Shown here piece after piece: positions 17,280-26,529 of a stretch of DNA of 64,000 nt. Origin of the DNA: G016756615 sp035556195 (lineage in GTDB: Bacteria; Pseudomonadota; Alphaproteobacteria; Rhizobiales; Rhizobiaceae); contig DATMFK010000061.1 of the NCBI GenBank assembly GCA_035556195.1, forward strand, positions 1 through 64,000, given 5' to 3'. How positions within the stretch are numbered: position 1 is the stretch's first letter; each line of letters opens with the position of its first letter. The translations under genes were made by a program, and so were the position numbers. The notes beneath the pieces were generated by a model that searched no databases, was not told where the DNA came from, and saw only the letters and a list, made by a program, of their open reading frames with translations.

Positions 17280-18136
17280 TCGACCTGCTGGCCGAGCCAT
17301 TCGCCTATGGCTACATGATCAACGCCATGTGGGTCTCGGCGCTGGTCGGCGGCGTCTGCGCCTTCCTGTCGGCCTATCTGATGCTGAAGGGCTGGTCGCT
17401 GATCGGCGATGCGCTTTCCCATTCCATCGTTCCCGGCGTGGCCGGCGCCTACATGCTGGGCCTTCCCTTCGCCTTCGGCGCCTTCCTGTCCGGCGGGCTC
17501 GCCGCGGGCGCCATGCTTTTCCTCAATCAACGGACCAAACTCAGGGAAGACGCCATCATCGGGCTGATCTTCACCTCCTTCTTCGGCCTTGGCCTGTTCA
17601 TGGTGTCGCTTTCGCCGACGTCGGTGAACATCCAGACCATCGTGCTCGGCAACATCCTCGCCGTCACTTCCGCGGACACGCTCCAGCTCGTCATCATTGC
17701 CGGCATTTCGCTCCTGATCCTGCTCGTCAAATGGCGGGATCTCATGGTGACCTTCTTCGACGAGAGCCACGCGCGATCGATCGGCCTCAACCCGGACCGG
17801 ATGAAAGTACTGTTCTTCTCGCTGCTTTCGGCCTGCACGGTTGCGGCGCTGCAGACGGTGGGGGCCTTCCTGGTCGTGGCCATGGTCGTGACCCCGGGCG
17901 CGACAGCCTATCTTCTCACCGACCGCTTCCCCCGCCTGATCATAATCAGCATCGGGATCGGTGCGAGCACCAGCTTCGTCGGCGCCTATGCGAGCTATTT
18001 CCTCGACGGAGCGACGGGCGGCATCATCGTGGTGCTGCAGACCTTCATTTTCCTTGGCGCATTCCTCTTCGCGCCGAAGCACGGCATGCTCGCCGCCCGG
18101 CGCCGGGCACGCCAGGCGCTGGTGCAGGGGCTGTGA
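17276..18136 (+). CDS. sitC: Mn/Zn ABC transporter permease (SitC)
   Basis: A 286-residue permease of the ABC-3 family with about eight hydrophobic helices. Typical landmarks are LMLKGWSLIGDALSHSIVPG near residues 35-55 and the glycine-rich GAFLVVAMVVTPGATAYLL segment. It forms a pair with SitD, a homologue, and overlaps sitB by 4 bp. Confidence 0.95.
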   Translation: MIDLLAEPFAYGYMINAMWVSALVGGVCAFLSAYLMLKGWSLIGDALSHSIVPGVAGAYMLGLPFAFGAFLSGGLAAGAMLFLNQRTKLREDAIIGLIFTSFFGLGLFMVSLSPTSVNIQTIVLGNILAVTSADTLQLVIIAGISLLILLVKWRDLMVTFFDESHARSIGLNPDRMKVLFFSLLSACTVAALQTVGAFLVVAMVVTPGATAYLLTDRFPRLIIISIGIGASTSFVGAYASYFLDGATGGIIVVLQTFIFLGAFLFAPKHGMLAARRRARQALVQGL

Positions 18137-18138
18137 CC

Positions 18139-18987
18139 ATGGTCGAAATGCTCCTCGCGCCCTTCCAATTCACCTTCATGCAGCAGGCCTTCGTCATCGC
18201 GATCCTCGTCGCGGCGCCGATGGCGCTCTTGTCCTGCTTCCTCGTCCTGAAGGGCTGGTCTCTGATGGGGGACGCTATCAGCCATGGTGTGCTGCCCGGC
18301 GTCGTGCTCGCCTACATGGCGGGCTTGCCTCTCGCCGTAGGCGCCTTCGCGGCAGGCATGACCTGCGCGCTCGCCACAGGCTTCCTCAGGGAAAACAGCC
18401 GCATCAAGGAGGACACGGTGATGGGCATCGTGTTCTCCGGCATGTTCGGTCTCGGCCTCGTGCTCTACACCAAGATCCAGAGCGACGTTCATCTCGACCA
18501 TATCCTCTTTGGAGACATGCTCGGCGTCGGCTGGCGGGATGTGCTCGAAAGCGGGGTCATTGCCGTCGTCGTGATTTTGACGGTCGGCACGCTCCGGCGC
18601 GACCTCCTGCTCCACGCCTTCGACCCCCAGCACGCCCAAGCGATCGGCCTGCCGGTGCGGCTGCTGCATTACGGCCTGCTCGCGATATTGTCGCTGTCGA
18701 TCGTCGGTGCCCTGAAGGCCGTCGGCATCATCCTGGCGGTCGCCATGCTGATCGCGCCCGGCGCGATCGCCTTTCTCCTGACGAACAGGTTCGAAAGAAT
18801 GCTGGTCACCGCCATGGTCGTCGCGGTCTCGGCCTCGTTCCTCGGGGTCTATTTGAGCTTCTTCCTGGATTCGGCGCCCGCTCCGACCATCGTGCTCCTG
18901 ATGAGCATTACTTTCGCCGCTGCCTTCCTCGTCGCCCGAATGCGTGTCGCGCGGGCGGAAAGACAGTTGCGGAAGGACCCGGTGTAG
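18139..18987 (+). CDS. sitD: Mn/Zn ABC transporter permease (SitD)
   Basis: A 282-residue ABC-3 permease homologous to SitC (LVLKGWSLMGDAISHGVLPG matches the SitC landmark). About eight hydrophobic helices. A GTG at 18133, which overlaps the sitC stop, is an equally possible start two codons upstream. It is the last gene of the sit operon. Confidence 0.94.
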   Translation: MVEMLLAPFQFTFMQQAFVIAILVAAPMALLSCFLVLKGWSLMGDAISHGVLPGVVLAYMAGLPLAVGAFAAGMTCALATGFLRENSRIKEDTVMGIVFSGMFGLGLVLYTKIQSDVHLDHILFGDMLGVGWRDVLESGVIAVVVILTVGTLRRDLLLHAFDPQHAQAIGLPVRLLHYGLLAILSLSIVGALKAVGIILAVAMLIAPGAIAFLLTNRFERMLVTAMVVAVSASFLGVYLSFFLDSAPAPTIVLLMSITFAAAFLVARMRVARAERQLRKDPV

Positions 18988-19096
18988 ATTTTCACGCCCC
19001 GACACTATATGCCTCCTGCGCATCTCTTCCATCTGCATGTGTCGGATGACGGGAACGACGCGTCCACGGACCGGCAGCCCAGCAAAAGACCAGGAC

Positions 19097-20356
19097 ATGA
19101 CTGAGACCCTCCAGGCCGCACCGACAGGCGGCGTGAAAGACGTGGTGATCGTCGGCAGCGGTCATGGCGGGGTGGAACTCGCCGCGGCGCTGCGCCAGCG
19201 TGGTTTTGCCGGATCCATCACCATCGTCGGCGACGAGCCGAACCTGCCCTATCAGCGTCCGCCGCTTTCCAAGGAGTTCCTGAAGGGACCCGAGGATTCC
19301 GGCCTGCCCCTAAAAGGGGAATCCTTCTATCGCGACAACGCGATCGCATTGCAGCTCGGCATTCCGGCCGAACAGATCGACCGCAAGGCCCGACGGCTCT
19401 TTCTCAAGGACGGCCAAAGCCTGCCCTACGACCATCTCGTGCTCGCGACCGGCGCGCGCAACCGCATTCCTCCGATACCGGGCCTCGAGCATGCGGCCAT
19501 GCTGGAGCTGCGCACGCTCGCCGATGCGCGCCGCCTCCATGCCCGGCTCGATCGCCTCAGGCATGTCACGGTGATCGGCGGCGGCGTCGTCGGCCTCGAG
19601 GTCGCGGCGCTGATGCGGGCCCGTGACATTGCCGTGGATGTCGTGGAGGCCACGCCGACCTTGATGGGTCGCATGCTGTCGCGGCCGATGTCAGCGCATT
19701 TCCGGTCCTTCCACGAAAGCCTCGGCACGAGCCTGCATTTCGAGACACTGGTCCGCAGCGTCCAGCGAACCGCCCAGGACTGGGAGGTTCATCTGTCGAG
19801 CGACCAAATCCTCCGGACAAGCGCGATCGTGGTCGCCGCCGGCGTCGCGCCCAACACGAAACTCGCCGCCCAAGCGGGGCTTGCTATCGACAATGGCATC
19901 GTCACGAACGACCGGCTCGTCACCGGCGATCCTGCCATCTCGGCGATCGGCGATTGCGCGGCTTTCCCCAACGCCTTCACGGGCGCCATGGCGCGGCTGG
20001 AGTCGGTACAGAACGCTGTCGACCAGGCCAAACATGTCGCGGCGCGGCTGACGGGAGAGCATGGCTTCTATCGGGCCGTGCCATGGTTCTGGTCGAACCA
20101 GGGCGCGCACAGGCTGCAAATCGCCGGACTGGGACAGGGTCACGACGCGGTCGTCACCCGCGGTGACACGGCCGCCGGCAAGTTCTCGCTCTTCCTCTAT
20201 CGCGGCGACAAGCTCGTTGCCGTCGAGAGCGTGAACAACGCCGCCGACCACATGCTGGCGCGTCGGCTCTTCGAGAAGGGGCAGTCCGTGCCCGAGACGG
20301 TGGCTGCCGACACGAGCGTGGATTTGAAGGGCCTGCTTCGGGCGAATAGCGAATAG
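19097..20356 (+). CDS. FAD-dependent ferredoxin/rubredoxin reductase-like oxidoreductase
   Basis: A 419-residue NAD(P)H:FAD oxidoreductase of the putidaredoxin/rhodocoxin-reductase type. The FAD motif GSGHGG is at 20-25, LPYQRPPLSKEFL follows (family signature), and a second dinucleotide motif VIGGGVVGLEVAAL lies near residue 158. The C-terminal AIGDCA segment and the reductase tail complete the fold. Such enzymes pass electrons from NAD(P)H to a ferredoxin serving a monooxygenase or dioxygenase, but no ferredoxin or oxygenase gene is adjacent. It is 109 bp after sitD and may be a separate unit. Confidence 0.88.
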   Translation: MTETLQAAPTGGVKDVVIVGSGHGGVELAAALRQRGFAGSITIVGDEPNLPYQRPPLSKEFLKGPEDSGLPLKGESFYRDNAIALQLGIPAEQIDRKARRLFLKDGQSLPYDHLVLATGARNRIPPIPGLEHAAMLELRTLADARRLHARLDRLRHVTVIGGGVVGLEVAALMRARDIAVDVVEATPTLMGRMLSRPMSAHFRSFHESLGTSLHFETLVRSVQRTAQDWEVHLSSDQILRTSAIVVAAGVAPNTKLAAQAGLAIDNGIVTNDRLVTGDPAISAIGDCAAFPNAFTGAMARLESVQNAVDQAKHVAARLTGEHGFYRAVPWFWSNQGAHRLQIAGLGQGHDAVVTRGDTAAGKFSLFLYRGDKLVAVESVNNAADHMLARRLFEKGQSVPETVAADTSVDLKGLLRANSE

Positions 20357-20382
20357 GGATCGCCTGGAATGTGCCGCCGCGC

Positions 20383-20543
20383 GTTGCCCTCACCGTCCTG
20401 CCGGACATTAGCGATGGGCGGGGAGAGAGACGATGGTCGCATTGGTTTCGCCGACCGCAAACGCCGGACGATTGGCGAAAGCGGCGACGACATCGACCTT
20501 CTCCCCGCCTGCGCGCAAAAGTGGCCGACAGGCCGACGAGGGG
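20383..20543. repeat. palindromic intergenic repeat (RIME-like), degenerate copy
   Basis: The left end carries the GTTGCCCTC and GTCCTGCCGGA blocks and the right end a complementary GGCCGACAGGCCGACGAGGGG block. An internal CGATTGGCGAAA occurs inverted in the second copy at 40511-40667. Arms and order match that copy, so both belong to one family of rhizobial-type mosaic elements. It lies between two convergent genes. Confidence 0.65.
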
Positions 20544-20579
20544 CTTACCCAAAGGGCGGCCGGTATCGCTATTCGCTCC

Positions 20580-21473
20580 TTAGGCTCCGTCCAACGTCCC
20601 AAGCACCCCGTACAGCTCCGGCCGGCGGTCCCGGAACAGGCCCCAGGCGGCGCGATCGGCACGCAGCTTCGCGCGATCGAAGGTCGCCGTCAGGACGGCC
20701 TCATCCATGCGACCGGCCGATGCGACCAGCTCGCCGGCGGGTCCGGCGATGAAGGAGGAGCCGTAGTAGCTCTGTTCCTTGCCGGCCACGGTTTCCCTGC
20801 CGATCCGGTTTGCCGCGGCCACCGGCATGAGATTCGCGCCGGCGTGCCCCCGCATGGTGATGCGCCAATGCTCCATCGTGTCGAAGTCGGGTCGTCCGGG
20901 CTCCGATCCGATCGCCGTGGGATAGAGCAGGAATTCCGCGCCCATGAGCGCCATGGCGCGCGCCGCTTCGGGAAACCATTGATCCCAGCAGATGCCCACG
21001 CCTATCCGCCCGAAACGCGTCGGCCACACGCGAAAACCCGTATCGCCCGGATTGAAGTAGAACTTCTCGGAATAACCGGGCCCGTCCGGTATATGCGATT
21101 TGCGATAGACGCCAATCAGTGCTCCGCCGTCGTCCACCACCGCGACCGAATTGTAGTAGGCCTGGTTCCGCCTCTCGAAGAGCGAGACAGGGATGACGAC
21201 CCCAAGTTCGGCGGCAAGCTTTTGCATGGCGGCCAGCGTCGGATGGTCGTCGTCGAGCGGACGCGCCCGGGCAAAATGGGCGGGATTCTGTTCCTGGCAG
21301 AAATAGAGCCCCTCGAAGAGCTCCTGCACCAGAACGATATTGGCGCCGCGTCCCGCTGCGTCGCGCACGAGCCGGCTCGCGATGGCGCAATTCTCCGACG
21401 CGTCGTCGCCACAGGCGAACTGGACGACGCCCAGCGTGACCTCGTTCGCCTCCGCGCCGGGCACGTCAGGCAT
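20580..21473 (-). CDS. aguB: N-carbamoylputrescine amidase (nitrilase family)
   Basis: A 297-residue carbon-nitrogen hydrolase. The catalytic triad is E51 (QELFEG), K125 (YRKSHIP) and C162 (GICWDQWFPE). The last motif and the overall pattern are those of AguB, which splits N-carbamoylputrescine to putrescine, CO2 and ammonia. The gene overlaps aphA by 8 bp, so it is coupled to polyamine deacetylation. Agmatine deiminase (aguA) is not in the window; the substrate may arise elsewhere or be imported. Confidence 0.9.
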   Translation of the reverse strand: MPDVPGAEANEVTLGVVQFACGDDASENCAIASRLVRDAAGRGANIVLVQELFEGLYFCQEQNPAHFARARPLDDDHPTLAAMQKLAAELGVVIPVSLFERRNQAYYNSVAVVDDGGALIGVYRKSHIPDGPGYSEKFYFNPGDTGFRVWPTRFGRIGVGICWDQWFPEAARAMALMGAEFLLYPTAIGSEPGRPDFDTMEHWRITMRGHAGANLMPVAAANRIGRETVAGKEQSYYGSSFIAGPAGELVASAGRMDEAVLTATFDRAKLRADRAAWGLFRDRRPELYGVLGTLDGA

Positions 21474-22497
21474 CCTCGAAACCGGTCAGGACACCGACAG
21501 CGTTGATGCCGATCTCCTCGACGGCGTAGCCGCCTTCCATCACGAACAGCGTCGGCAGGCCGAGCTTCGCGATCCGGCGGCCGATCTTGGGATAGTCCTC
21601 GCTCACCAGCTTGAAATGGCTGATCGGATCCTTCTCGAACGTGTCGACGCCCAGCGAAACGATCAGCGCGTCCGGCGCAAAGGCCGCCACCTTGGCGCAA
21701 GCGTCGTCGAGGGAACGGCTCCAGGCCTCGAAGCCAGTGCCGAAGGGCATAGGATAGTTGTGGTTGAAGCCCTCCCCGGCGCCTGCCCCCTTCTCATCGG
21801 CATGGCCTAGGAAAAAGGGGTATTCGGTCATCGGGTCGCCATGGATGTTAAGCACCTGGACGTCGGGCCGAGAATAGAAGATCTCCTGCGTGCCGTTGCC
21901 GTGATGATAGTCGACGTCGAGGATCGCGACCCGCGCCGCACCCTGGTCGCGGAACCACTGGGCGGCGACGGCAGCATTGTTGATGTAGCAATAGCCGCCC
22001 ATGAAAGCGGCCCCGGCATGATGCCCCGGCGGACGGCAGAGCGCGAAGGCCGCATTCTGCCCTTCCTTGACGAGGCGGGCCGCCGTGAGAGCAACGTCGC
22101 ACGATGATTTGATCGCGTCCCAGGTGCCCTTCACGAAGGTCGCGCCGGCATCGAACGAATAGTGACCGATCCTGGCTTCGATCGCCCTCGGCTCGACATC
22201 CCCGCGCAGTCCGCGCGTCGGCCAGGCGAAGGCCATGGCCGAGCCGCCGCGGCCGGAAGCTTCCCATTCCGGCCACACGGTGGGGAGGAAATCGATATAG
22301 GCGGCGTCATGAACACGCTTCGCGGCGCGGAGATCGTGCGTTTGGGGCTCTATGATGGGGCCGAGTTGCACCGCCTCGACACGCGCCTTGACGATCTCGG
22401 CTCGCGACGGCTTCTCGAAGCCCGGCACGATGGCGCCGGCTACCAATTCCATCTGGCCGGAATGGCCGGCATGCAAGGGAGAGAACACTGTCTTCAT
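21466..22497 (-). CDS. aphA: acetylpolyamine amidohydrolase (histone-deacetylase family)
   Basis: A 343-residue zinc hydrolase that removes acetyl groups from acetylated putrescine, spermidine or similar amines. Zinc ligands are D196, H198 and D285; H159 and H160 form the charge relay and Y324 the transition-state residue. Each lies one position from that reported for the Mycoplana ramosa enzyme, with nearly the same length. The start at 22497 (MKTVFSPLHAGH) matches the family. It lies divergent from the pot operon, with a palindrome between. Confidence 0.95.
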   Translation of the reverse strand: MKTVFSPLHAGHSGQMELVAGAIVPGFEKPSRAEIVKARVEAVQLGPIIEPQTHDLRAAKRVHDAAYIDFLPTVWPEWEASGRGGSAMAFAWPTRGLRGDVEPRAIEARIGHYSFDAGATFVKGTWDAIKSSCDVALTAARLVKEGQNAAFALCRPPGHHAGAAFMGGYCYINNAAVAAQWFRDQGAARVAILDVDYHHGNGTQEIFYSRPDVQVLNIHGDPMTEYPFFLGHADEKGAGAGEGFNHNYPMPFGTGFEAWSRSLDDACAKVAAFAPDALIVSLGVDTFEKDPISHFKLVSEDYPKIGRRIAKLGLPTLFVMEGGYAVEEIGINAVGVLTGFEDA

Positions 22498-22587
22498 TTG
22501 GATGCTGGCTCGCCTTTCCCGCCGATGCTGTCTCATTGACGCAATACTTTCTGGCAGAGACTGAGCCAGAGGCCAAGTGGGAGGTAG

Positions 22588-22621
22588 GGCAAGTTGTCAT
22601 GCCGTATGACTTCGACTTGCC
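22588..22621. promoter_or_regulatory. nested palindrome in the divergent polyamine promoter region
   Basis: An outer perfect repeat, GGCAAGT (22588-22594) with ACTTGCC (22615-22621), encloses an inner one, GTCAT (22596-22600) with ATGAC (22606-22610), around GCCGT. It lies between aphA and the amidohydrolase gene, about 90 bp from the former and 48 bp from the latter. It is a good candidate operator for joint control of both arms; the regulator is unknown. Confidence 0.5.
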
Positions 22622-22668
22622 ATATGTCTGCTGTCTGGCTAGCCTCGCCTCAAAAAGGGGAGTGGGTG

Positions 22669-24336
22669 ATGCCGCATACGGCCGATCTGATCGTCGAGAA
22701 CGCCAGTATTCTGACGATGGATCCCGACAAGCCGAAGGCGGCGGCGATCGCCGTCAAGGGCGGCGAGATCACGGCGGTCGGCGACAGGGCCAGCGTGGCG
22801 CATTTCAAGGGTTCCGGCACGCGCGTCATCGATGCGGCCGGGGGATCCGTCGTTCCCGGTTTCATCGAGGCGCATATGCACCTCTTCTCCGGCGCGGCCG
22901 AACTGGACCATCTGCAGCTCAACGGCGTACACGGCTTCGACGCGCTGTCCAGGGCCATCCGCGACTACGCAACGGCGCGCCCCGACGCCAAGATCCTTCA
23001 GGCCCAGGGCGCGGACTACACCATCCTGTCCGCCGAAGAGCGGATCACGCGCCATCATCTGGATGCCATCCTGCCGGATCGGCCCTTCGCCATGGCGGCG
23101 CCCGACCATCACACGATGTGGGCCAACACCAAGGCTCTGGAAGCGGCCGGCTTGCTCAATGGGAAAGTACTGGGACCAGGCAATGAGATCGTCATGGGGG
23201 CGGATGGGCTCGCGGCCGGCGAATTGCGCGAGGGCGAGGCCTTCGGCCCTCTGATCGAGCTCGCCGGTGAGGGGCGGGTGAGGCTAGGCCTCTCGACGGG
23301 CGGCGAACCCGATCCGGCGCCGAGCGCCGCCGAACGCTCCTCCGATCGCGCCATCATGCGGCGCGGCCTCGAATGGTGCGCCAGACACGGCATCACCTCG
23401 ATCCAGAACATGGACGGCAATCTCTATCAGCTCGAGCTCCTGTCTGAGACCGAGGCCGACGGCGGATTGCTCTGCCGGGCGCAGATCCCCTTCCACTACA
23501 AGAATTTCATGACCGTGGACATGCTGGAGAAGGCTTCCATGATGGCAGAGCGCTATCGTTCGGAATGGCTGTCTTCGGGCATGGTGAAGGTATTCATGGA
23601 CGGCGTGCTCGACAGCTGGACCGCCGTCATGGTCGAACCCTATGCCGACCGTCCCGACTGGCTCGGCGAGCCGCTCTTCACGCAGGAACATTTCAACGCC
23701 TTGGCCATCGAGGCAGACAGGCGCGGCCTGCAGATCGCCGTGCATGCCATCGGCGACGGCGCGGTGCGCTCGGTCCTCGATGGTTACGAGGCGGCCCGGA
23801 AGAAGAACGGCAAGCGCGACAGCCGCCATCGGATCGAACATATAGAAGTGATCACCGAAGCCGACATACCGCGTCTCGTCGATCTCGGCGTGCTGGCCTC
23901 CATGCAGCCTCCGCATCCGCCGGGCTCGATGGGCCTGCCGCTCGAACCGACGGTCTCGCGCATCGGCCGCAAGCGCTGGCCGCTCGCCTATGCGTGGCGC
24001 ACGCTGAAAAATGCCGGTGCCCGCATCGTATTTGCCTCCGACTGGCCGGTGTCGCCCATCGATCCGATCGCGGGCATTCAGGCGGCGATGATGCGCAAGC
24101 CCTGGGCGGAGACCGACCCCGACCAGAGCTTCAGCTTGCATGAGGCGCTGGCCAGCTACACGGTGGAGGGCGCCTATGCCGGTTTCATGGAGCACCGCAA
24201 GGGCACGCTCAAGGCAGGGTATCTCGCCGATCTCGTCATCCTTTCAGCGGATATCGAGAAGACAGACCCGCAAGAGCTCCAAACGATTCGTCCTGTCACG
24301 ACGGTGTGCGGCGGCAAGGTCACGTACCAAGCCTGA
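22669..24336 (+). CDS. YtcJ-like metal-dependent amidohydrolase
   Basis: A 555-residue amidohydrolase-superfamily enzyme of the YtcJ/NfdA branch, which includes N-substituted formamide and other amide hydrolases. Metal ligands: HMH at 69-71, then His in VHAIGDGAVRSV and RIEHIEVI, and Asp in FASDWPVSPIDP. The start at 22669 has AGGGGAG upstream. It is the first gene of a unit that continues into the polyamine ABC transporter, so it may release an amine from an N-acyl or formyl polyamine. That role is inferred from position. No signal peptide is seen. Confidence 0.85.
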   Translation: MPHTADLIVENASILTMDPDKPKAAAIAVKGGEITAVGDRASVAHFKGSGTRVIDAAGGSVVPGFIEAHMHLFSGAAELDHLQLNGVHGFDALSRAIRDYATARPDAKILQAQGADYTILSAEERITRHHLDAILPDRPFAMAAPDHHTMWANTKALEAAGLLNGKVLGPGNEIVMGADGLAAGELREGEAFGPLIELAGEGRVRLGLSTGGEPDPAPSAAERSSDRAIMRRGLEWCARHGITSIQNMDGNLYQLELLSETEADGGLLCRAQIPFHYKNFMTVDMLEKASMMAERYRSEWLSSGMVKVFMDGVLDSWTAVMVEPYADRPDWLGEPLFTQEHFNALAIEADRRGLQIAVHAIGDGAVRSVLDGYEAARKKNGKRDSRHRIEHIEVITEADIPRLVDLGVLASMQPPHPPGSMGLPLEPTVSRIGRKRWPLAYAWRTLKNAGARIVFASDWPVSPIDPIAGIQAAMMRKPWAETDPDQSFSLHEALASYTVEGAYAGFMEHRKGTLKAGYLADLVILSADIEKTDPQELQTIRPVTTVCGGKVTYQA

Positions 24337-24466
24337 GAGCAGCTTGGCACGCGGATTGCTGATCCGTTGACGCTCATATGCCTGTTGCCAAGCCGCGGGG
24401 CATATGGTCACATCGTGGCGGGGATGAAGCCCGCCGCCACGAGTGGGACCAGCTGTGAGGACGAAC

Positions 24467-25561
24467 GTGCCGGATAGACCGGATCGGAACGCCATCGAAA
24501 TACGCGGGGTCAGCAAGATTTTCGGAGCCGGGGACGCCCAGGTGGCGGCGCTCGATACGGTCTCCGTTTCGATCCGGGAGAACGAGTTCTTCACGCTGCT
24601 TGGCCCGTCGGGCTGCGGCAAGACGACGTTGCTGCGGCTGATCGCCGGCTTCGACTTCCCGAGCTCTGGCGAAATCCTCCTGTACGGCCAGGACATCGCT
24701 CCGTTGCCGCCTTACAAGCGCCCGGTAAACACGGTGTTCCAGAACTACGCGCTGTTCCCTCACATGACGGTGGCCGAGAACATCGGCTTCGGTCTTCAGA
24801 TGCTGGGCAAGCCCAAGTCCGACGTCGAGGCGCGGGTGGCGACGATGCTCAAGCTGGTCAAGATGGAGGGGCTCAGGAATCGCCGCACCAGCCAGATCTC
24901 GGGCGGCCAGCAGCAGCGAGTGGCGCTGGCGCGGGCACTGGCTCCGCAGCCCAAGGTGCTATTGCTCGACGAGCCCTTGTCGGCGCTCGACTACAAGCTG
25001 CGCAAGGAAATGCAGATCGAGCTGAAGCGGCTGCAGGGCGAGACGGGCATCACCTTCATTTTCGTCACCCACGACCAGGAAGAGGCCCTGACCATGTCGG
25101 ACCGCATCGCCGTGATGTCGGCGGGCCGGATCCTGCAGGTCGGCTCGCCCTGGGACATCTACGACAAGCCGGCGGAGCGCTTCGTCGCTGACTTCATCGG
25201 CGAGACAAACTTCCTGACTGGCACGGTCGGAGCGATGGCCGACGGCAAGGCGACCGTCACGCTGGCCTCCGGAGCGACGATTCCCGCCACAGTGGCGGAG
25301 GGCTTCGCGCCGCAGGGGCAAGCAACCGTCGTGGTGCGGCCGGAGCACGCCCGGGTGGTGAAGGACGGCGGCCAATTGGCCGGCGCGGTCGAGACCATCG
25401 TCTATTTCGGCACGGACACCCACATCCGTATCCGCCTCGACGACGGCGGCCTGTTCACGGTGCGCCAGCAGAACAGCCGCAGCCGCTCCTGTGGCTTCGA
25501 CCAAGGCGAGCGAGTCGGCGTGGCGATCGCCGACGACGCAGCCCAAATCCTGAGGGACTGA
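24467..25561 (+). CDS. potA: spermidine/putrescine ABC transporter ATP-binding protein (PotA type)
   Basis: An ATPase of about 364 residues with Walker A GPSGCGKTT, signature ISGGQQQRV, Walker B LLDEPLSALD and a C-terminal TOBE domain (VVRPEHARVV). No ATG is available near the conserved start; three in-frame GTGs (24443, 24455, 24467) exist. I chose 24467 because GAGG lies 6 bases before it. It is followed 5 bp later by potB. The downstream binding protein resembles PotD/PotF, so the substrate is a polyamine. Confidence 0.9.
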   Translation: MPDRPDRNAIEIRGVSKIFGAGDAQVAALDTVSVSIRENEFFTLLGPSGCGKTTLLRLIAGFDFPSSGEILLYGQDIAPLPPYKRPVNTVFQNYALFPHMTVAENIGFGLQMLGKPKSDVEARVATMLKLVKMEGLRNRRTSQISGGQQQRVALARALAPQPKVLLLDEPLSALDYKLRKEMQIELKRLQGETGITFIFVTHDQEEALTMSDRIAVMSAGRILQVGSPWDIYDKPAERFVADFIGETNFLTGTVGAMADGKATVTLASGATIPATVAEGFAPQGQATVVVRPEHARVVKDGGQLAGAVETIVYFGTDTHIRIRLDDGGLFTVRQQNSRSRSCGFDQGERVGVAIADDAAQILRD

Positions 25562-25566
25562 CGGCG

Positions 25567-26529
25567 ATGGCGACGACGACCGCGCCCGAAACCGTGGCCG
25601 CGAAGGGTGCGGCGGCCGGCAACGCGGCCGCCCAGCGCTTCGAAAGGGCCGACATCCGACGCCGCTGGCTTCTCGCCGCGCCGGCGCTCGCCATCGTCTT
25701 CTTCGCCGCCGTCGGGCCGCTGTTCATCGTGCTCGTCTATTCCTTTCTGGCGCCAGGGAGTTACGGCGACGTCAAGTGGCAGTTCTCAACGGACGCTTGG
25801 GTGGGGGTGTTCCTCGAACGCGACATCTTCGACGATACGCTGTCCTTTGCCAGCGCCCATCTGTCGATCTTCTGGCGTTCGGTGTCGCTGTCGATCATGA
25901 CCACGATCCTGTGCCTGATCTTCGGCTTCCCGACCGCCTATTTCATCGCCACCCGGCCCGAGCATCGCCGTGACCTCTGGCTGTTCCTGATCACCATTCC
26001 GTTCTGGACCAACCTTCTGATCCGCACTTTCGCGATGATGGAGGTGCTGCGCAACGAAGGGCTCGTCAATTCGCTGCTCCGGGGTCTCGGCCTCACCAGT
26101 CAGCCGATCCAGTTCATGTACACGGACTTCGCGGTGCTGGTCGGCATGACCTATGTCTACCTGCCGCTGATGGTGCTGCCGCTCTACGCCTCCATGGAGA
26201 AGATCGACTTTCGCCTGGTCGAGGCCGGCTACGACCTCTACGCCAGCCGCTTTCAGGTGCTGCGCCGCATTATCGTGCCGCTGGTCAAGCCGGGCATCGT
26301 CGCCGGTTCGATCCTGGTCTTCATCCCCTCGCTCGGCGCCTATGTGACGCCGCGGGTGATGGGCGGCGGCACCAATCTGATGATCGGCAACCTGATCGAG
26401 CTGCAGTTCGGCCAGGGCCGCAACTGGCCGCTCGGGGCGGCGCTGTCGATCACCCTCATGGCGGTGGTGATGGTCGCCCTGCTTGTCTATGTCCGCAACG
26501 CCAGCCGCCAGGAGCTGCGGCATGGCTAG
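25567..26529 (+). CDS. potB: spermidine/putrescine ABC transporter permease (PotB type)
   Basis: A 320-residue permease with six hydrophobic helices after an alanine-rich N-terminus. The coupling loop includes EAGYDLYASRFQVLRRIIVP, typical of PotB/PotH. The end overlaps potC by 8 bp. Confidence 0.93.
   Translation: MATTTAPETVAAKGAAAGNAAAQRFERADIRRRWLLAAPALAIVFFAAVGPLFIVLVYSFLAPGSYGDVKWQFSTDAWVGVFLERDIFDDTLSFASAHLSIFWRSVSLSIMTTILCLIFGFPTAYFIATRPEHRRDLWLFLITIPFWTNLLIRTFAMMEVLRNEGLVNSLLRGLGLTSQPIQFMYTDFAVLVGMTYVYLPLMVLPLYASMEKIDFRLVEAGYDLYASRFQVLRRIIVPLVKPGIVAGSILVFIPSLGAYVTPRVMGGGTNLMIGNLIELQFGQGRNWPLGAALSITLMAVVMVALLVYVRNASRQELRHG

Noticed and set aside
16425..17300. Minus-strand frame opposite sitB
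   Set aside because: It is a shadow of a conserved ATPase gene with Walker motifs.
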